Assembly: GCF_000336815.1 (NCBI RefSeq)
Contig: NZ_AOLG01000029.1
Location: forward strand, 118,647-182,646
Reading direction: 5' to 3'
Length of the DNA: 64,000 nucleotides
Source: Haloferax prahovense DSM 18310
GTDB taxonomy: Archaea > Halobacteriota > Halobacteria > Halobacteriales > Haloferacaceae
In this document: piece after piece, positions 44,254 through 52,730 of the stretch
How positions within the stretch are numbered: the stretch's first letter is position 1
Layout: every line of letters begins with the position of its first letter
Notes under the pieces: model-generated
Databases searched by the model: none
The model's input: the letters and a program-made list of their open reading frames with translations, nothing else
What the model was told of the DNA's origin: nothing
Program-made: the position numbers and the translations under genes

Positions 44254-44382
44254 ATGCGCACCAAAACCAAACTCCTCGCGGCGCTCGTCGCACTGTTCGT
44301 GCTCGCAACCACCCTCCGGTCGGACGGCGACGGGTCGCCTTCCGGCGATGACGAGACGACCGCCGATTCGGCTCAGACATGA
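44254..44382 (+). CDS. Small single-helix peptide gene (42 residues)
   Basis: A 42-codon frame: a basic start (MRTKTK), one hydrophobic segment (LLAALVALFVLATTL) and a hydrophilic acidic tail (RSDGDGSPSGDDETTADSAQ). Its TGA overlaps the ATG of the acetyltransferase (ATGA), suggesting translational coupling, and it lies downstream of element copy 14. It could be a membrane microprotein tethering the pathway or simply a leader frame. No family recognised. Confidence 0.5.
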   Translation: MRTKTKLLAALVALFVLATTLRSDGDGSPSGDDETTADSAQT

Positions 44383-44960
44383 ACCTGTACGTCACGGGTT
44401 CCAACTGCGAGATAGACGACGACGTCACCCTCGGGTACCCGGCCGGCGACGACTCACAGCAGACGATCGTCGGCGACGACGCCCGAATCCGCTCGGGAAC
44501 CATCGTCTACAGCGACGTGACCATCGGCGACGGCTTTGTCACCGGTCACGACGCGCTCGTCCGCGAAGACACCCGAATCGGTGACAACGTCGTCGTCGGG
44601 ACCAACACCGTCATCGACGGCACCACGACCATCGGGTCGAACGTGAGCCTCCAGACCCGCGTCTACGTTCCGACCCACACGCACATCGGCGACGACGTGT
44701 TCGTCGGGCCGGGCGCGGTGCTCACGAACGACCCGTATCCGGTCCGGCAGGACGTCGAGATGACCGGCCCCACGCTCGAAGACGGCGTCTCGGTCGGCGG
44801 GAACGCGACCATCCTCCCCGACGTGACCGTCGGCGAGAACGCGTTCGTCGCCGCCGGCGCGACCGTCACCGAGGACGTTCCGCCGGAGACGCTCGCGGTC
44901 GGAACGCCCGCCGAACACCGCCCACTCCCGGCGAAGCTCCAGGGAGCGAACACCATATGA
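44379..44960 (+). CDS. Hexapeptide-repeat sugar N-acetyltransferase (WbpD-like)
   Basis: 193 residues built from left-handed beta-helix hexapeptides (IGDNVVVGTNTVIDG, TTIGSNVSLQTRVYVPTHTH, VSVGGNATILPDVTVGENAF), ending with the typical VFV/AAGATVTEDVPPETLAVG and a short basic tail. The VPTHTHIGDDVFVGPGAVLTNDPYP loop is characteristic of WbpD/WlbB-type enzymes that acetylate the 3-amino group of UDP-GlcNAc3N-uronate. Given the DegT/dehydrogenase pair under the same promoter element at 21 kb, this is the favoured role. It is followed, with a four-base overlap, by a nucleotide-sugar dehydrogenase. Confidence 0.88.
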   Translation: MNLYVTGSNCEIDDDVTLGYPAGDDSQQTIVGDDARIRSGTIVYSDVTIGDGFVTGHDALVREDTRIGDNVVVGTNTVIDGTTTIGSNVSLQTRVYVPTHTHIGDDVFVGPGAVLTNDPYPVRQDVEMTGPTLEDGVSVGGNATILPDVTVGENAFVAAGATVTEDVPPETLAVGTPAEHRPLPAKLQGANTI

Positions 44961-46345
44961 GCACGCAATCTTCAGTCACGACCATCTACGGCTCCGAACG
45001 CTCCGAAGACGAACAGATAGCCGCGCTCACGTCCGGCGACGTGCCGGTCGGCGTCTACGGCCTCGGCAAGATGGGGCTGCCGCTCGCTTCCGTCTACGCC
45101 GAGACCACCGGCAACGTCACCGGCGCGGACATCGACACCGACGTCGTCCGCGAGATAAACGCCGGACGAAACCATATCGTCGGCGAACCCGGACTCGACG
45201 AACTCGTCGAGGAACTCGTCGAAGACGGCGCGCTCGTCGCCAACACGGAACCGCGCGAGGTCGCCGACGAGGCGAGTATCCACGTGGTCATCGTTCCGAC
45301 GCTCGTCGACGAGGCGGGCCGGCCGGACCTCTCGGTCATCGAGGCGGTCGCCAGAGACATCGGGAAGGGCCTCGACGAGGGCGACCTCGTCGTCTTCGAA
45401 TCGACGCTCCCGCCGCGCTCCTGTCGCGACGCGCTCCTCCCGCTTCTCGAATCCGAGAGCGGTCTCTCGCTCGGCGAGTTCGGCCTCGCGTTCTGCCCCG
45501 AGCGGACCTCTTCCGGGCGCGCGCTGAAGGACATCCGCGGGGCGTACCCGAAAGTCGTCGGCGGCGCCGACGACGAGAGCGCCCGCGCCGCGTCGCTCGT
45601 CTACGACCAGATATCCTCGAACGAGGTCATCACCGTCTCGGACACGACGACCGCGGAGGCGGTCAAGGTGTTCGAGGGCGTCTACCGCGACGTAAACATC
45701 GCGCTCGCGAACGAACTCGCGACCCACGCCGACGAGTTCGAAATCGACGTGACCGAGGCCATCGACGTGGCTAACACCCAACCGTTCTGCGAGATTCACA
45801 CGCCCGGCGCGGGCGTCGGCGGCCACTGTATCCCGTACTACCCGCAGTTCCTCATCACGCAGTTCGAGACGGGGTCGCCGCTCATGGAGACCGCTCGCGC
45901 CGTCAACGACGAGATGCCGCACGTCACCGCGCAGACGGCGCTCGACCGACTGGCGGCGCAGGACGTCGCCCCCGAGGACGCGACCGTTCTCGTCCTCGGT
46001 CTCACCTACCGCGCGGGCGTCGAGGAGATTCGCAAGACGCCGGCGCTCCCGGTCGTCGAACACCTCGACGAAGCGGGCGCGGACGTGGTCGCCACCGACC
46101 CCATCCTCGACGACACCGCCGTCTTCGAGGACGCCGGCGCGACGGTCATGCGCGGCGTGACGGGCGACGACCTGTCCCCGGACGCCGTCGTCCTCGTGAC
46201 GGCCCACGAGTCGTTCGACCACCTCGACGTTCCCGCCTTCGCCGACGACGACCGCCCGGTCGTCTTCGTCGACGGCCGGCAAGCCGCGACGGAGTACCGC
46301 GACCACGAACGAGTCGACTACGAGGGAATCGGTCTCCATGACTGA
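44957..46345 (+). CDS. Nucleotide-sugar 6-dehydrogenase (UDP-HexNAc type), copy 1
   Basis: 462 residues. NAD-binding motif VGVYGLGKMGLPLASVYAET, the middle FCPERTSSGRALKDI, and the active-site Cys in GVGGHCIPYYPQFLI. It follows the UDP-glucose/GDP-mannose dehydrogenase fold, closest in feel to UDP-N-acetylmannosaminuronate/UDP-GlcNAc 6-dehydrogenases; it oxidises C6 to a carboxylate in two steps. The N-terminus carries about 30 extra residues before the Rossmann motif. It overlaps the next dehydrogenase gene by eight bases. Having two such enzymes suggests two uronic acids or one divergent function. Confidence 0.9.
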   Translation: MSTQSSVTTIYGSERSEDEQIAALTSGDVPVGVYGLGKMGLPLASVYAETTGNVTGADIDTDVVREINAGRNHIVGEPGLDELVEELVEDGALVANTEPREVADEASIHVVIVPTLVDEAGRPDLSVIEAVARDIGKGLDEGDLVVFESTLPPRSCRDALLPLLESESGLSLGEFGLAFCPERTSSGRALKDIRGAYPKVVGGADDESARAASLVYDQISSNEVITVSDTTTAEAVKVFEGVYRDVNIALANELATHADEFEIDVTEAIDVANTQPFCEIHTPGAGVGGHCIPYYPQFLITQFETGSPLMETARAVNDEMPHVTAQTALDRLAAQDVAPEDATVLVLGLTYRAGVEEIRKTPALPVVEHLDEAGADVVATDPILDDTAVFEDAGATVMRGVTGDDLSPDAVVLVTAHESFDHLDVPAFADDDRPVVFVDGRQAATEYRDHERVDYEGIGLHD

Positions 46346-47624
46346 CACTGTCTGCGTCGTCGGCCTCGGCTACGTCGGCCTGCCGCTGGCCATCGAGTTC
46401 GACCGCGCCGGGAAGTCGGTCATCGGCTACGACGTCGACCCCGACAAGGTGTCGACGCTCTCGGCGGGGACGGACCCCACCGGAGACGTGACCGACGAGG
46501 GCGTCGCGGCCTCCGACGTGCTGTTCACGACGGACGCGACGCACATCTCGGACGCGGACTTCGTCATCGTGACGGTCCCGACCCCGGTCGACAGCATGGA
46601 GAATCCCGACCTCCAGTTCGTCGAGTCCGCGGCCGAGACCATCGGCCAGCACGTCTCGCCGGGGACGACCGTCGTCCTCGAGTCCACCGTTTACCCCGGC
46701 GCGACCGAGTCCGTGCTCGTGCCCGCGCTCGAATCCGAGTCCGGATTCGTCGTGGGTGAGGACGTGTTCGTCGGCTACTCGCCGGAGCGCGCGTCGCCCG
46801 GCGACACCGGGCGGAGCGTCAAGGACGTGGTCAAAGTGGTCGGTGCCAACTCCGAGGCGGTCCGCGAGCGCCTCGCCGACCTCTACGGGAGCATCGTCGA
46901 CGCCGGCATCCACCGCGCGCCCGACATCGAGACGGCGGAGGCGTCGAAGGTCATCGAGAACGTCCAGCGCGACATGAACATCGCGCTCGTCAACGAACTG
47001 GCCGTCGCGTGCGACCACATGGGTCTGACGACCAAGGACGTACTGGAGGCCGCGGGGACGAAGTGGAACTTCCACGACGGCTACTCCCCCGGCTTCGTCG
47101 GCGGCCACTGCATCCCCGTCGACCCGTTCTACCTCACCTACCGCTCCAAGCGAGAGGGCTTCTCGCCGAAGCTCGTGTTACAGGCGCGCGAAATCAACGA
47201 GTACGTCCCGGTTCACGCCGCCCGCAAGGCGGTCAAGACCATCAACGAGTCGGGGCGCGTCCTCCAAGACACGCGGCTGCTCGTCCTCGGACTCGCCTAC
47301 AAGCCGGGGGTCGGCGACATCCGGAGTTCGGACGTGAGCACGATGATAGAGAAACTCGACGAGTTCCACGTCGACTGCGTCGGCTACGACCCCCACGCCG
47401 ACCCCGACGAGTCGCGGGAGGTCTTCGACATCGACGTGGTCGAGTCGGTCGACTTCGAGGCGTACGACGGCGTCGTCGTGGCGACCGGCCACGAGGAGTT
47501 CGCCGACTACGACCTCGACCAGATGGCCGCCGCGCTCGGGTCCGACCCGGTCATGATAGACGTGGCCGACGTGTTCGACGCCGACGAGGCCGACGAGCGC
47601 GGCTTCCACTACGCGCAGCTCTGA
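46338..47624 (+). CDS. Nucleotide-sugar 6-dehydrogenase (WbpA/TviB type), copy 2
   Basis: 428 residues. NAD motif VCVVGLGYVGLPLAIEFDRA, then VIVTVPTPVDSMENPDLQFV, VGYSPERASPGD, and the active-site Cys in GFVGGHCIPVDPFYLTY. The PDLQFV and SPERASPGD versions match WbpA/TviB-like UDP-GlcNAc 6-dehydrogenases. It would supply UDP-GlcNAc-uronate for the 3-dehydrogenase/aminotransferase pair at 21 kb. Identity to copy 1 is moderate, so they are paralogues rather than a recent duplication. Followed after 10 nt by the DUF354 gene. Confidence 0.92.
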   Translation: MTDTVCVVGLGYVGLPLAIEFDRAGKSVIGYDVDPDKVSTLSAGTDPTGDVTDEGVAASDVLFTTDATHISDADFVIVTVPTPVDSMENPDLQFVESAAETIGQHVSPGTTVVLESTVYPGATESVLVPALESESGFVVGEDVFVGYSPERASPGDTGRSVKDVVKVVGANSEAVRERLADLYGSIVDAGIHRAPDIETAEASKVIENVQRDMNIALVNELAVACDHMGLTTKDVLEAAGTKWNFHDGYSPGFVGGHCIPVDPFYLTYRSKREGFSPKLVLQAREINEYVPVHAARKAVKTINESGRVLQDTRLLVLGLAYKPGVGDIRSSDVSTMIEKLDEFHVDCVGYDPHADPDESREVFDIDVVESVDFEAYDGVVVATGHEEFADYDLDQMAAALGSDPVMIDVADVFDADEADERGFHYAQL

Positions 47625-47634
47625 GACACCGCCG

Positions 47635-48660
47635 ATGGACATCCTCATCACGATTCAGCACCCCGCGCACGTTCACTTCTTCAAACACGCCATCGACGAG
47701 TTCGAGGCCCTCGGCCACGAGGTCCACGTTCGCGCCCTCGACAAGGACGTCGCCTTAGACCTCCTCGACGAGTACGAAATCGACTACGAGGTCGTCGGCT
47801 CCCGCGGCGATTCGCTGGCCGGCGTCGCACTCTCGACGCTCGGTATCGAGTACCGACTCTTCCGCGCCGCGCGGGATATCGACCCGGACGTCGTCGCCTC
47901 CATTGGCGGGTTCGAGGCCGCCCACGTCGCGAAACTCGTCGGGGCCGCGTGCGTCGTCTTCACCGACACGGAGCACGCGACGCTCTCGAACGCGCTGACG
48001 TTCCCCTTCGCCGACGAGGTCGCCACCCCGAAGTGCTACCGCGACGACGCCGGGGGGAATCACTTCCGATACCCGAGTTACCACGAACTCGCGTACCTCC
48101 ACCCCGACCGGTTCGACCCCGACCCGTCGGCGCTCGACGGCCTGCCGGTCGACGCCGACGACACGTACGCAGTCGTCCGGTTGGTCGGTTGGGGCGCGGC
48201 GCACGACATCGGCGACGAGGGTCTCGACGGCCTCACCGACCTCGTCGGTCGCCTCGAAGACGCGGGCGCGACGGTACTCATCTCTGCAGAGGACGACGCG
48301 CTCCCGCCCGAACTCGAAGGGTACGGCATCAGTATCGACCCGCACCTCATCCACCACGTGCTCGCGTACGCCGACCTCTTCGTCGGCGAGAGCGGGACGA
48401 TGGCCTCCGAGAGCGCCGTGCTCGGGACGCCGACCGTCTACGTCCACAGCGCGAACCCCGGGCTCATGCGCGACCTCGCCTCGTTCGACCTGCTGTTCGG
48501 ATACCACGGTGAGCACCGGAACGAACGCGCCACGGACCGGGCGGTCGACATCCTGCGGTCGACCGACGCCGACTGGAAGGCGCGTCGGCAGCGGCTCCTC
48601 GAAGAGAACGTGGACGCGACGGACGTCATCGTCGAACGGGTTCTCGCGGCTGCCGAGTAG
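47635..48660 (+). CDS. DUF354 protein, GT-B-like (possible glycosyltransferase/epimerase)
   Basis: 341 residues of the DUF354 family, recognised by MDILITIQHPAHVHFFKHAI, SIGGFEAAHVAKLVG, FTDTEHATLSNALTFPFAD and the C-terminal VGESGTMASESAVLGTPTVY. The fold resembles GT-B enzymes such as UDP-GlcNAc 2-epimerase and MurG. In uronic acid sugar clusters, a WbpI-type 2-epimerase or a transferase is expected at this place, but DUF354 itself is uncharacterised and I do not assign either. Last gene of the operon starting at 44254. Confidence 0.82.
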   Translation: MDILITIQHPAHVHFFKHAIDEFEALGHEVHVRALDKDVALDLLDEYEIDYEVVGSRGDSLAGVALSTLGIEYRLFRAARDIDPDVVASIGGFEAAHVAKLVGAACVVFTDTEHATLSNALTFPFADEVATPKCYRDDAGGNHFRYPSYHELAYLHPDRFDPDPSALDGLPVDADDTYAVVRLVGWGAAHDIGDEGLDGLTDLVGRLEDAGATVLISAEDDALPPELEGYGISIDPHLIHHVLAYADLFVGESGTMASESAVLGTPTVYVHSANPGLMRDLASFDLLFGYHGEHRNERATDRAVDILRSTDADWKARRQRLLEENVDATDVIVERVLAAAE

Positions 48661-48755
48661 CGGCCGTCGACTAGCCTCTCGAACGCGCGTTTCGCCGCTC
48701 GTTCTCGGACCGTGAATGACGCCCCGAAACAGCCGATTTTCGACGGTTCACGTCT

Positions 48756-48774
48756 TTTATCTGCTATATAATAA
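48756..48774 (+). promoter_or_regulatory. CTTA-N8-ATARTAA element, copy 15 (ATP-grasp)
   Basis: TTTA-TCTGCTAT-ATAATAA followed by GG, 34 nt before the ATG at 48802. Confidence 0.6.
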
Positions 48775-48801
48775 GGGGCTGTTGGTGTCTGTCTCGTCTC
48801 G

Positions 48802-49905
48802 ATGACACTGCTGGATACAGTCCGACCGTCGAGCCGGGACGGCGATGTGACCGTGCTGGTGACCGGTGCCGGTACCTTCGGCGCTTCGGGTATCATCAAG
48901 GCGATTCGCCGGGCCGACGCGTTCGACGCCCACATCGTCGGCGTCGATACGGACCCGGACGCCTACGGCTTCAGCCTCGTCGACACGGCGGAGACGGTCC
49001 CCGCCGGCGACGCCGACGCGTTCGTCTCCGAGCTGCTTTCGGTCGCGCGCCGCGAGAACGCCGACGTGATTTTCCCCCTCAACGCGGCGGAAGTCGAGGC
49101 CCTCTCCGAGGCGAAGCGCGCCTTCGAGCGCGAGGGTATCGAAGTGATGGCCACCTCGTCCCAGTCGCTCTCGATTGCCAGAGATAAAGGGCGGCTGTAC
49201 GACGAACTCGTCAAGCAGGCCCACCCGATGGCACCCGAGTTCTACCGCGTCTCCTCGTTCGACGAGTTTCTCGACGCGGTCCACGCGCTCGGCTATCCCG
49301 ACCGCCGCGTCTGCTTCAAGCCCCCCGTCAGCAACGACAGGCGCTGCTTTCGCGTCCTCGACCCGGATATGGACCGGTTCAACGCGCTGTTGAACCAGAA
49401 ACCGAACAGCACCGTCACGACGCTCGACGACGTGCTCCCCGTCCTCCGGGAGACGGCCCAGTTCCCCGAACTCATCGTGATGGAGTACCTCCCCGGGGAG
49501 GAGTGCACCGTGGACGCCCTCGTCCGCGACGACGAGATGCCGGTTCTCGTCTCACGGTCGCACGCTGCGACCTGCGACGACACCTCGTTCGTTGGCACCG
49601 TCGAAAAGAACCCGGAGCTCCTCCGAGACACGCACGAGCTCTGCTCGCTCTTCGGGTTGGAGTACAACGCCACGTTCCGGTTCAAATACACCGCCGACGG
49701 GACGCCGAAACTCGTCGACGTCCACCCGCGAATCTCTCGGTCGGTCACCGCTTCGGTCGGTGCGGGAGCCAACATCCCCGCGCTCAGCGTGCAGTACGCG
49801 ATGGACCGTGAGCTTCCCGAACTCGACATCGAGTGGGGAACCCACGTGACCCGCGACTGGCAGGACGTGTTTTACGGCCCCGATACGGACCCGACCACAA
49901 TCTGA
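48802..49905 (+). CDS. ATP-grasp enzyme, unknown substrate
   Basis: 367 residues. N-terminal pre-ATP-grasp domain with VTVLVTGAGTFGASGIIKAI; the ATP-binding part carries FKPPVSNDRRCFRVL, VMEYLPGEECTVDALV and the metal-binding end TPKLVDVHPRISRSV. It resembles carbamoyl-phosphate-synthase-like/PylC-type ligases that join an amine to a carboxylate. In a cluster making uronic acids it might attach an amino acid or amine to a sugar carboxylate; this is inference only. A membrane protein gene follows 35 nt later. Confidence 0.82.
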   Translation: MTLLDTVRPSSRDGDVTVLVTGAGTFGASGIIKAIRRADAFDAHIVGVDTDPDAYGFSLVDTAETVPAGDADAFVSELLSVARRENADVIFPLNAAEVEALSEAKRAFEREGIEVMATSSQSLSIARDKGRLYDELVKQAHPMAPEFYRVSSFDEFLDAVHALGYPDRRVCFKPPVSNDRRCFRVLDPDMDRFNALLNQKPNSTVTTLDDVLPVLRETAQFPELIVMEYLPGEECTVDALVRDDEMPVLVSRSHAATCDDTSFVGTVEKNPELLRDTHELCSLFGLEYNATFRFKYTADGTPKLVDVHPRISRSVTASVGAGANIPALSVQYAMDRELPELDIEWGTHVTRDWQDVFYGPDTDPTTI

Positions 49906-49940
49906 CGGACCCCCTTCGAACCACAACTCTCAGCTCATAC

Positions 49941-51908
49941 ATGACGATCCTCTCATCGATATCCGACCGATTGCGACGAGCCGAACTCGACGTCCTCGCG
50001 GCGGGCCTCGGGGTCGTGCTCGCGCTCGCGTTGTTCCCGCTGCGGTTCCTCTCGTCGCAGATTTTCATCGTGACGCTCCCGATACTCCTCGGCGTCGGCA
50101 GTCTCCTCTATCTCGCGGCCGCCCGCGGGAGGGGGACCACGGACGGTCTCCCGACGCTCGCGCCGTCGCTCGTGCGACTCATCTCGGCCGGCGTCTTCTT
50201 CGGCCTCGCCGTCATGGTCGTTCTCGCGGCCGTTCAGGGCGAACGAAGCATCCTGTTCATGGACGTCGGCGGCGTCGTCGGCGCGCTCCTCCTCGGGCAG
50301 ATACTGCTCGCCCCCGACGACGAACTGCGGCCGAGCGTCTTCCTCGCGGAGATTCTCGTGTACTCGTTCGTCGTCCGATTCGCCGCGCTCTACACCGCGC
50401 CGGGTTACATCGGAATCGACATCTGGTCGCACACGACGTTCGTCCAGATGATTCTCCAGGCGGACTCGCTATCCGCCATCAACGACATCAAGTACTACGC
50501 GTCGCCGCTGTTCCACCTTCTCACGGCGGCGTCGACGCACCTCCTCGACCTGTCGCTTCGGAACGCGCTGTACCTCTCGCTCGGCGTTGCGATGCCGCTC
50601 GTCCCGATTTTAGTCTACGGGACGGCGCGACTGCTCGTCCCGCTCCGGTGGGCGCTCGCCGCCGGCGCGCTGTACGCGATGGGCGACCAGGTCGTCCGCT
50701 GGGGCATCCACCTCATCCCGACGAGCCTCGGACTGCTGTTTTTCCTCGCGTGTCTGTACTGCCTCGTGCGGATAACCCACGCCAGCGAGCGGTGGCGCGA
50801 CTTCGGCCTGCTCGTCCTGTTCAGCACCGCGGTCATCCTCACCCACCAGGTGTCGTCGTTCATCATGTTGGTGCTCCTCTTCGCGGGGTTCGTCGCGCAG
50901 GTGTTGCTCCGGTTCGACTTCTTCACCGAGGACCCGGACCCGCTTTCGTTCTCGGGCGGCGGCTCCACTCCGGTGAACCTCGCGGGACTCGTCGGGTTCA
51001 ACCTCGGACTCATCGTTTTCACGTGGTCGCTGACGCCGTATCAGGGCGACACCTTCCTCGAAACGGTCATCAACTACCTCGTGTTGAACCTGTTCAACGC
51101 CGGGTTCCTCCAGGGCGTGGGCGGTAGCGGCGGGTCTGCCGGCGCGTCCGGTGCGGCCGGTTCGGCCGGTCAGACGTTCCTCTCGCAGCTCTCGACGTAC
51201 GTCACCGAAGCCGGGTTCCTCATGCTCGTCTTCGCGGGTCTCCTCGGGTGTCTCACGGTGCTCAACCGCTCGCGGGCGACGCAGACGACGTACACGTTCG
51301 TCGGCGCTATCGTGGCGATGCTGTTCGTCGTGCTCGGACTGCCGCTCGTCGGTATCGAGAGCTTCGTCCCCGGTCGCTGGTTCGCGTACCTCTACGCCCT
51401 CCTCGCCATCATCGGCGTCCTCGGGTTCCGTCACCTCGCGAACCGAACCTCGCTCAAGGTGGTCGGCGTCATCCTGCTCCTGTTCGTCCTCGTCTACCCG
51501 AACGTGATGATCATGTCGAACGACGGCGCGATGGACAGCCCCGCGTTCCCGGACCAGCACGAACGGCTCTCGTACACCGAACAGGAACTCGCCGCCATCG
51601 ACACGTACGAGTCGGCCCGCTCGTCGCAGCGGGGCGGCGAACTCTACACCGACCTGCCGTACGGGACGGTGTGGGAGCGGACGAACGCGTATCCGGCCGA
51701 ACCGTTACCGGCCGAAGATGGCAGGCCGGTCCCGCAGGGGATAACGGCCTATCGGGAGTACCAATCGCAGAGCGCCTCGTACTTCCCGAACGAACAGGAC
51801 GTGGCCACGAACCTCGACCCGTCGAAGACCGAGGTCTGCCCGCCGACGACCAACTACGTCTACGCGAACGGTGAGGTAACCATCTGTTCGCTCCCCGGCG
51901 CTAACTGA
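49941..51908 (+). CDS. Large polytopic membrane protein, GT-C or polymerase-like
   Basis: 655 residues with about 12-14 hydrophobic segments and a C-terminal soluble end carrying two Cys (TEVCPPTTN, VTICSLPG). An outward loop, YTAPGYIGIDIWSHTTFVQM, has the acidic/Trp-His features of the first loop of GT-C transferases, and WFAYLYALLAIIGVLGFRH is similar to that superfamily. A Gly/Ser/Ala-rich loop (about 428-446) interrupts the helices. It could be a lipid-donor-dependent transferase or a polymerase of the surface glycan. ATG 49941 begins the first cytoplasmic segment; the earlier in-frame start overlaps the ATP-grasp gene. Confidence 0.68.
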   Translation: MTILSSISDRLRRAELDVLAAGLGVVLALALFPLRFLSSQIFIVTLPILLGVGSLLYLAAARGRGTTDGLPTLAPSLVRLISAGVFFGLAVMVVLAAVQGERSILFMDVGGVVGALLLGQILLAPDDELRPSVFLAEILVYSFVVRFAALYTAPGYIGIDIWSHTTFVQMILQADSLSAINDIKYYASPLFHLLTAASTHLLDLSLRNALYLSLGVAMPLVPILVYGTARLLVPLRWALAAGALYAMGDQVVRWGIHLIPTSLGLLFFLACLYCLVRITHASERWRDFGLLVLFSTAVILTHQVSSFIMLVLLFAGFVAQVLLRFDFFTEDPDPLSFSGGGSTPVNLAGLVGFNLGLIVFTWSLTPYQGDTFLETVINYLVLNLFNAGFLQGVGGSGGSAGASGAAGSAGQTFLSQLSTYVTEAGFLMLVFAGLLGCLTVLNRSRATQTTYTFVGAIVAMLFVVLGLPLVGIESFVPGRWFAYLYALLAIIGVLGFRHLANRTSLKVVGVILLLFVLVYPNVMIMSNDGAMDSPAFPDQHERLSYTEQELAAIDTYESARSSQRGGELYTDLPYGTVWERTNAYPAEPLPAEDGRPVPQGITAYREYQSQSASYFPNEQDVATNLDPSKTEVCPPTTNYVYANGEVTICSLPGAN

Positions 51909-51935
51909 TTTTTCGGCTCGCAGTCGTTCTTTTTT
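51909..51935 (+). terminator. Oligo-T terminator after the polytopic membrane protein
   Basis: Two T runs (TTTTT at 51909-51913 and TTTTTT at 51930-51935) directly follow the stop codon, the usual intrinsic stop signal in archaea. Confidence 0.6.
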
Positions 51936-52139
51936 GTCGTGGTGCTCTCGTCGGGTGTTCTCGTTGTGACGCGGGTGGTGAAGCGGTACGTCTCGGGCTT
52001 TCGTGAAGAGCTGTTTTAGAGGCCTTGAAAAGGCTGCATAGGTCAGTTGAACTCCTTCAGTGGATGTTCTTGTCCTGTGTCGTCACGCGATTCGAGAGCA
52101 CACAAAGCATACGGCGGAACGAGTAACATACCTATCAGA

Positions 52140-52607
52140 ATGCGACGATTGTCCCCCCAGACGCTCGTGGTCGTGTGCCTCGTCGTCTTTGCCGGGTGTG
52201 CAACGACTGGGCAGACAACGACTACTGCATCACCAACAGCTACGACACAGGCAGCGACAGCGACAACCACGGCAACCACGACAGCTCCGGCTACCACACA
52301 ACCGACAACTGTCCCGCGAGCCGAACGCGTGCCATTCGTCCTTGAGAACGAAGCTCATTCGAGCAAGAGCGTCCACCTCGTAATCAGCAACGAGTCGACC
52401 GTAGTCTACAACGACACGGTCGCTCTCGATGCGGGGGCAAAGCGCCACGTGGCTACGCTGACCGGTCAGGAGAACACCTACGACGTCACGGCCGCGATGA
52501 ACGGGAATTCCTTCGAGAGACACGTTACTCTCAACGCCGGACTCCTCCAGAGCGGAATCACAATCAACGAATCCGAGGAGTTCGAATACAGTTACGTAAT
52601 CAACTGA
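52140..52607 (+). CDS. Small lipoprotein with Thr-rich tether, unknown function
   Basis: 155 residues. Lipobox signal LSPQTLVVVCLVVFAGC (Cys), a Thr/Ala/Gln tether, then a beta-rich domain (VPFVLENEAHSSKSVHLVIS, TVALDAGAKRHVATLTGQEN) that looks like a short immunoglobulin-like fold. Codons and flanks are richer in A/T than neighbours, hinting at separate origin. ATG 52140 follows a candidate promoter (GTAACATACC); longer in-frame starts precede the signal. No family recognised. Confidence 0.7.
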   Translation: MRRLSPQTLVVVCLVVFAGCATTGQTTTTASPTATTQAATATTTATTTAPATTQPTTVPRAERVPFVLENEAHSSKSVHLVISNESTVVYNDTVALDAGAKRHVATLTGQENTYDVTAAMNGNSFERHVTLNAGLLQSGITINESEEFEYSYVIN

Positions 52608-52730
52608 TTCTCGCGGAAATCACTGGTGGTGGGCGTGCATCTCCGTCAACGAGCTATCTGCATCTCACAGCGACCGGTCGTCTCTGATGCAGTCACACGA
52701 AAAATCAGACCGCGGCAGCGCCGCGAAGAC

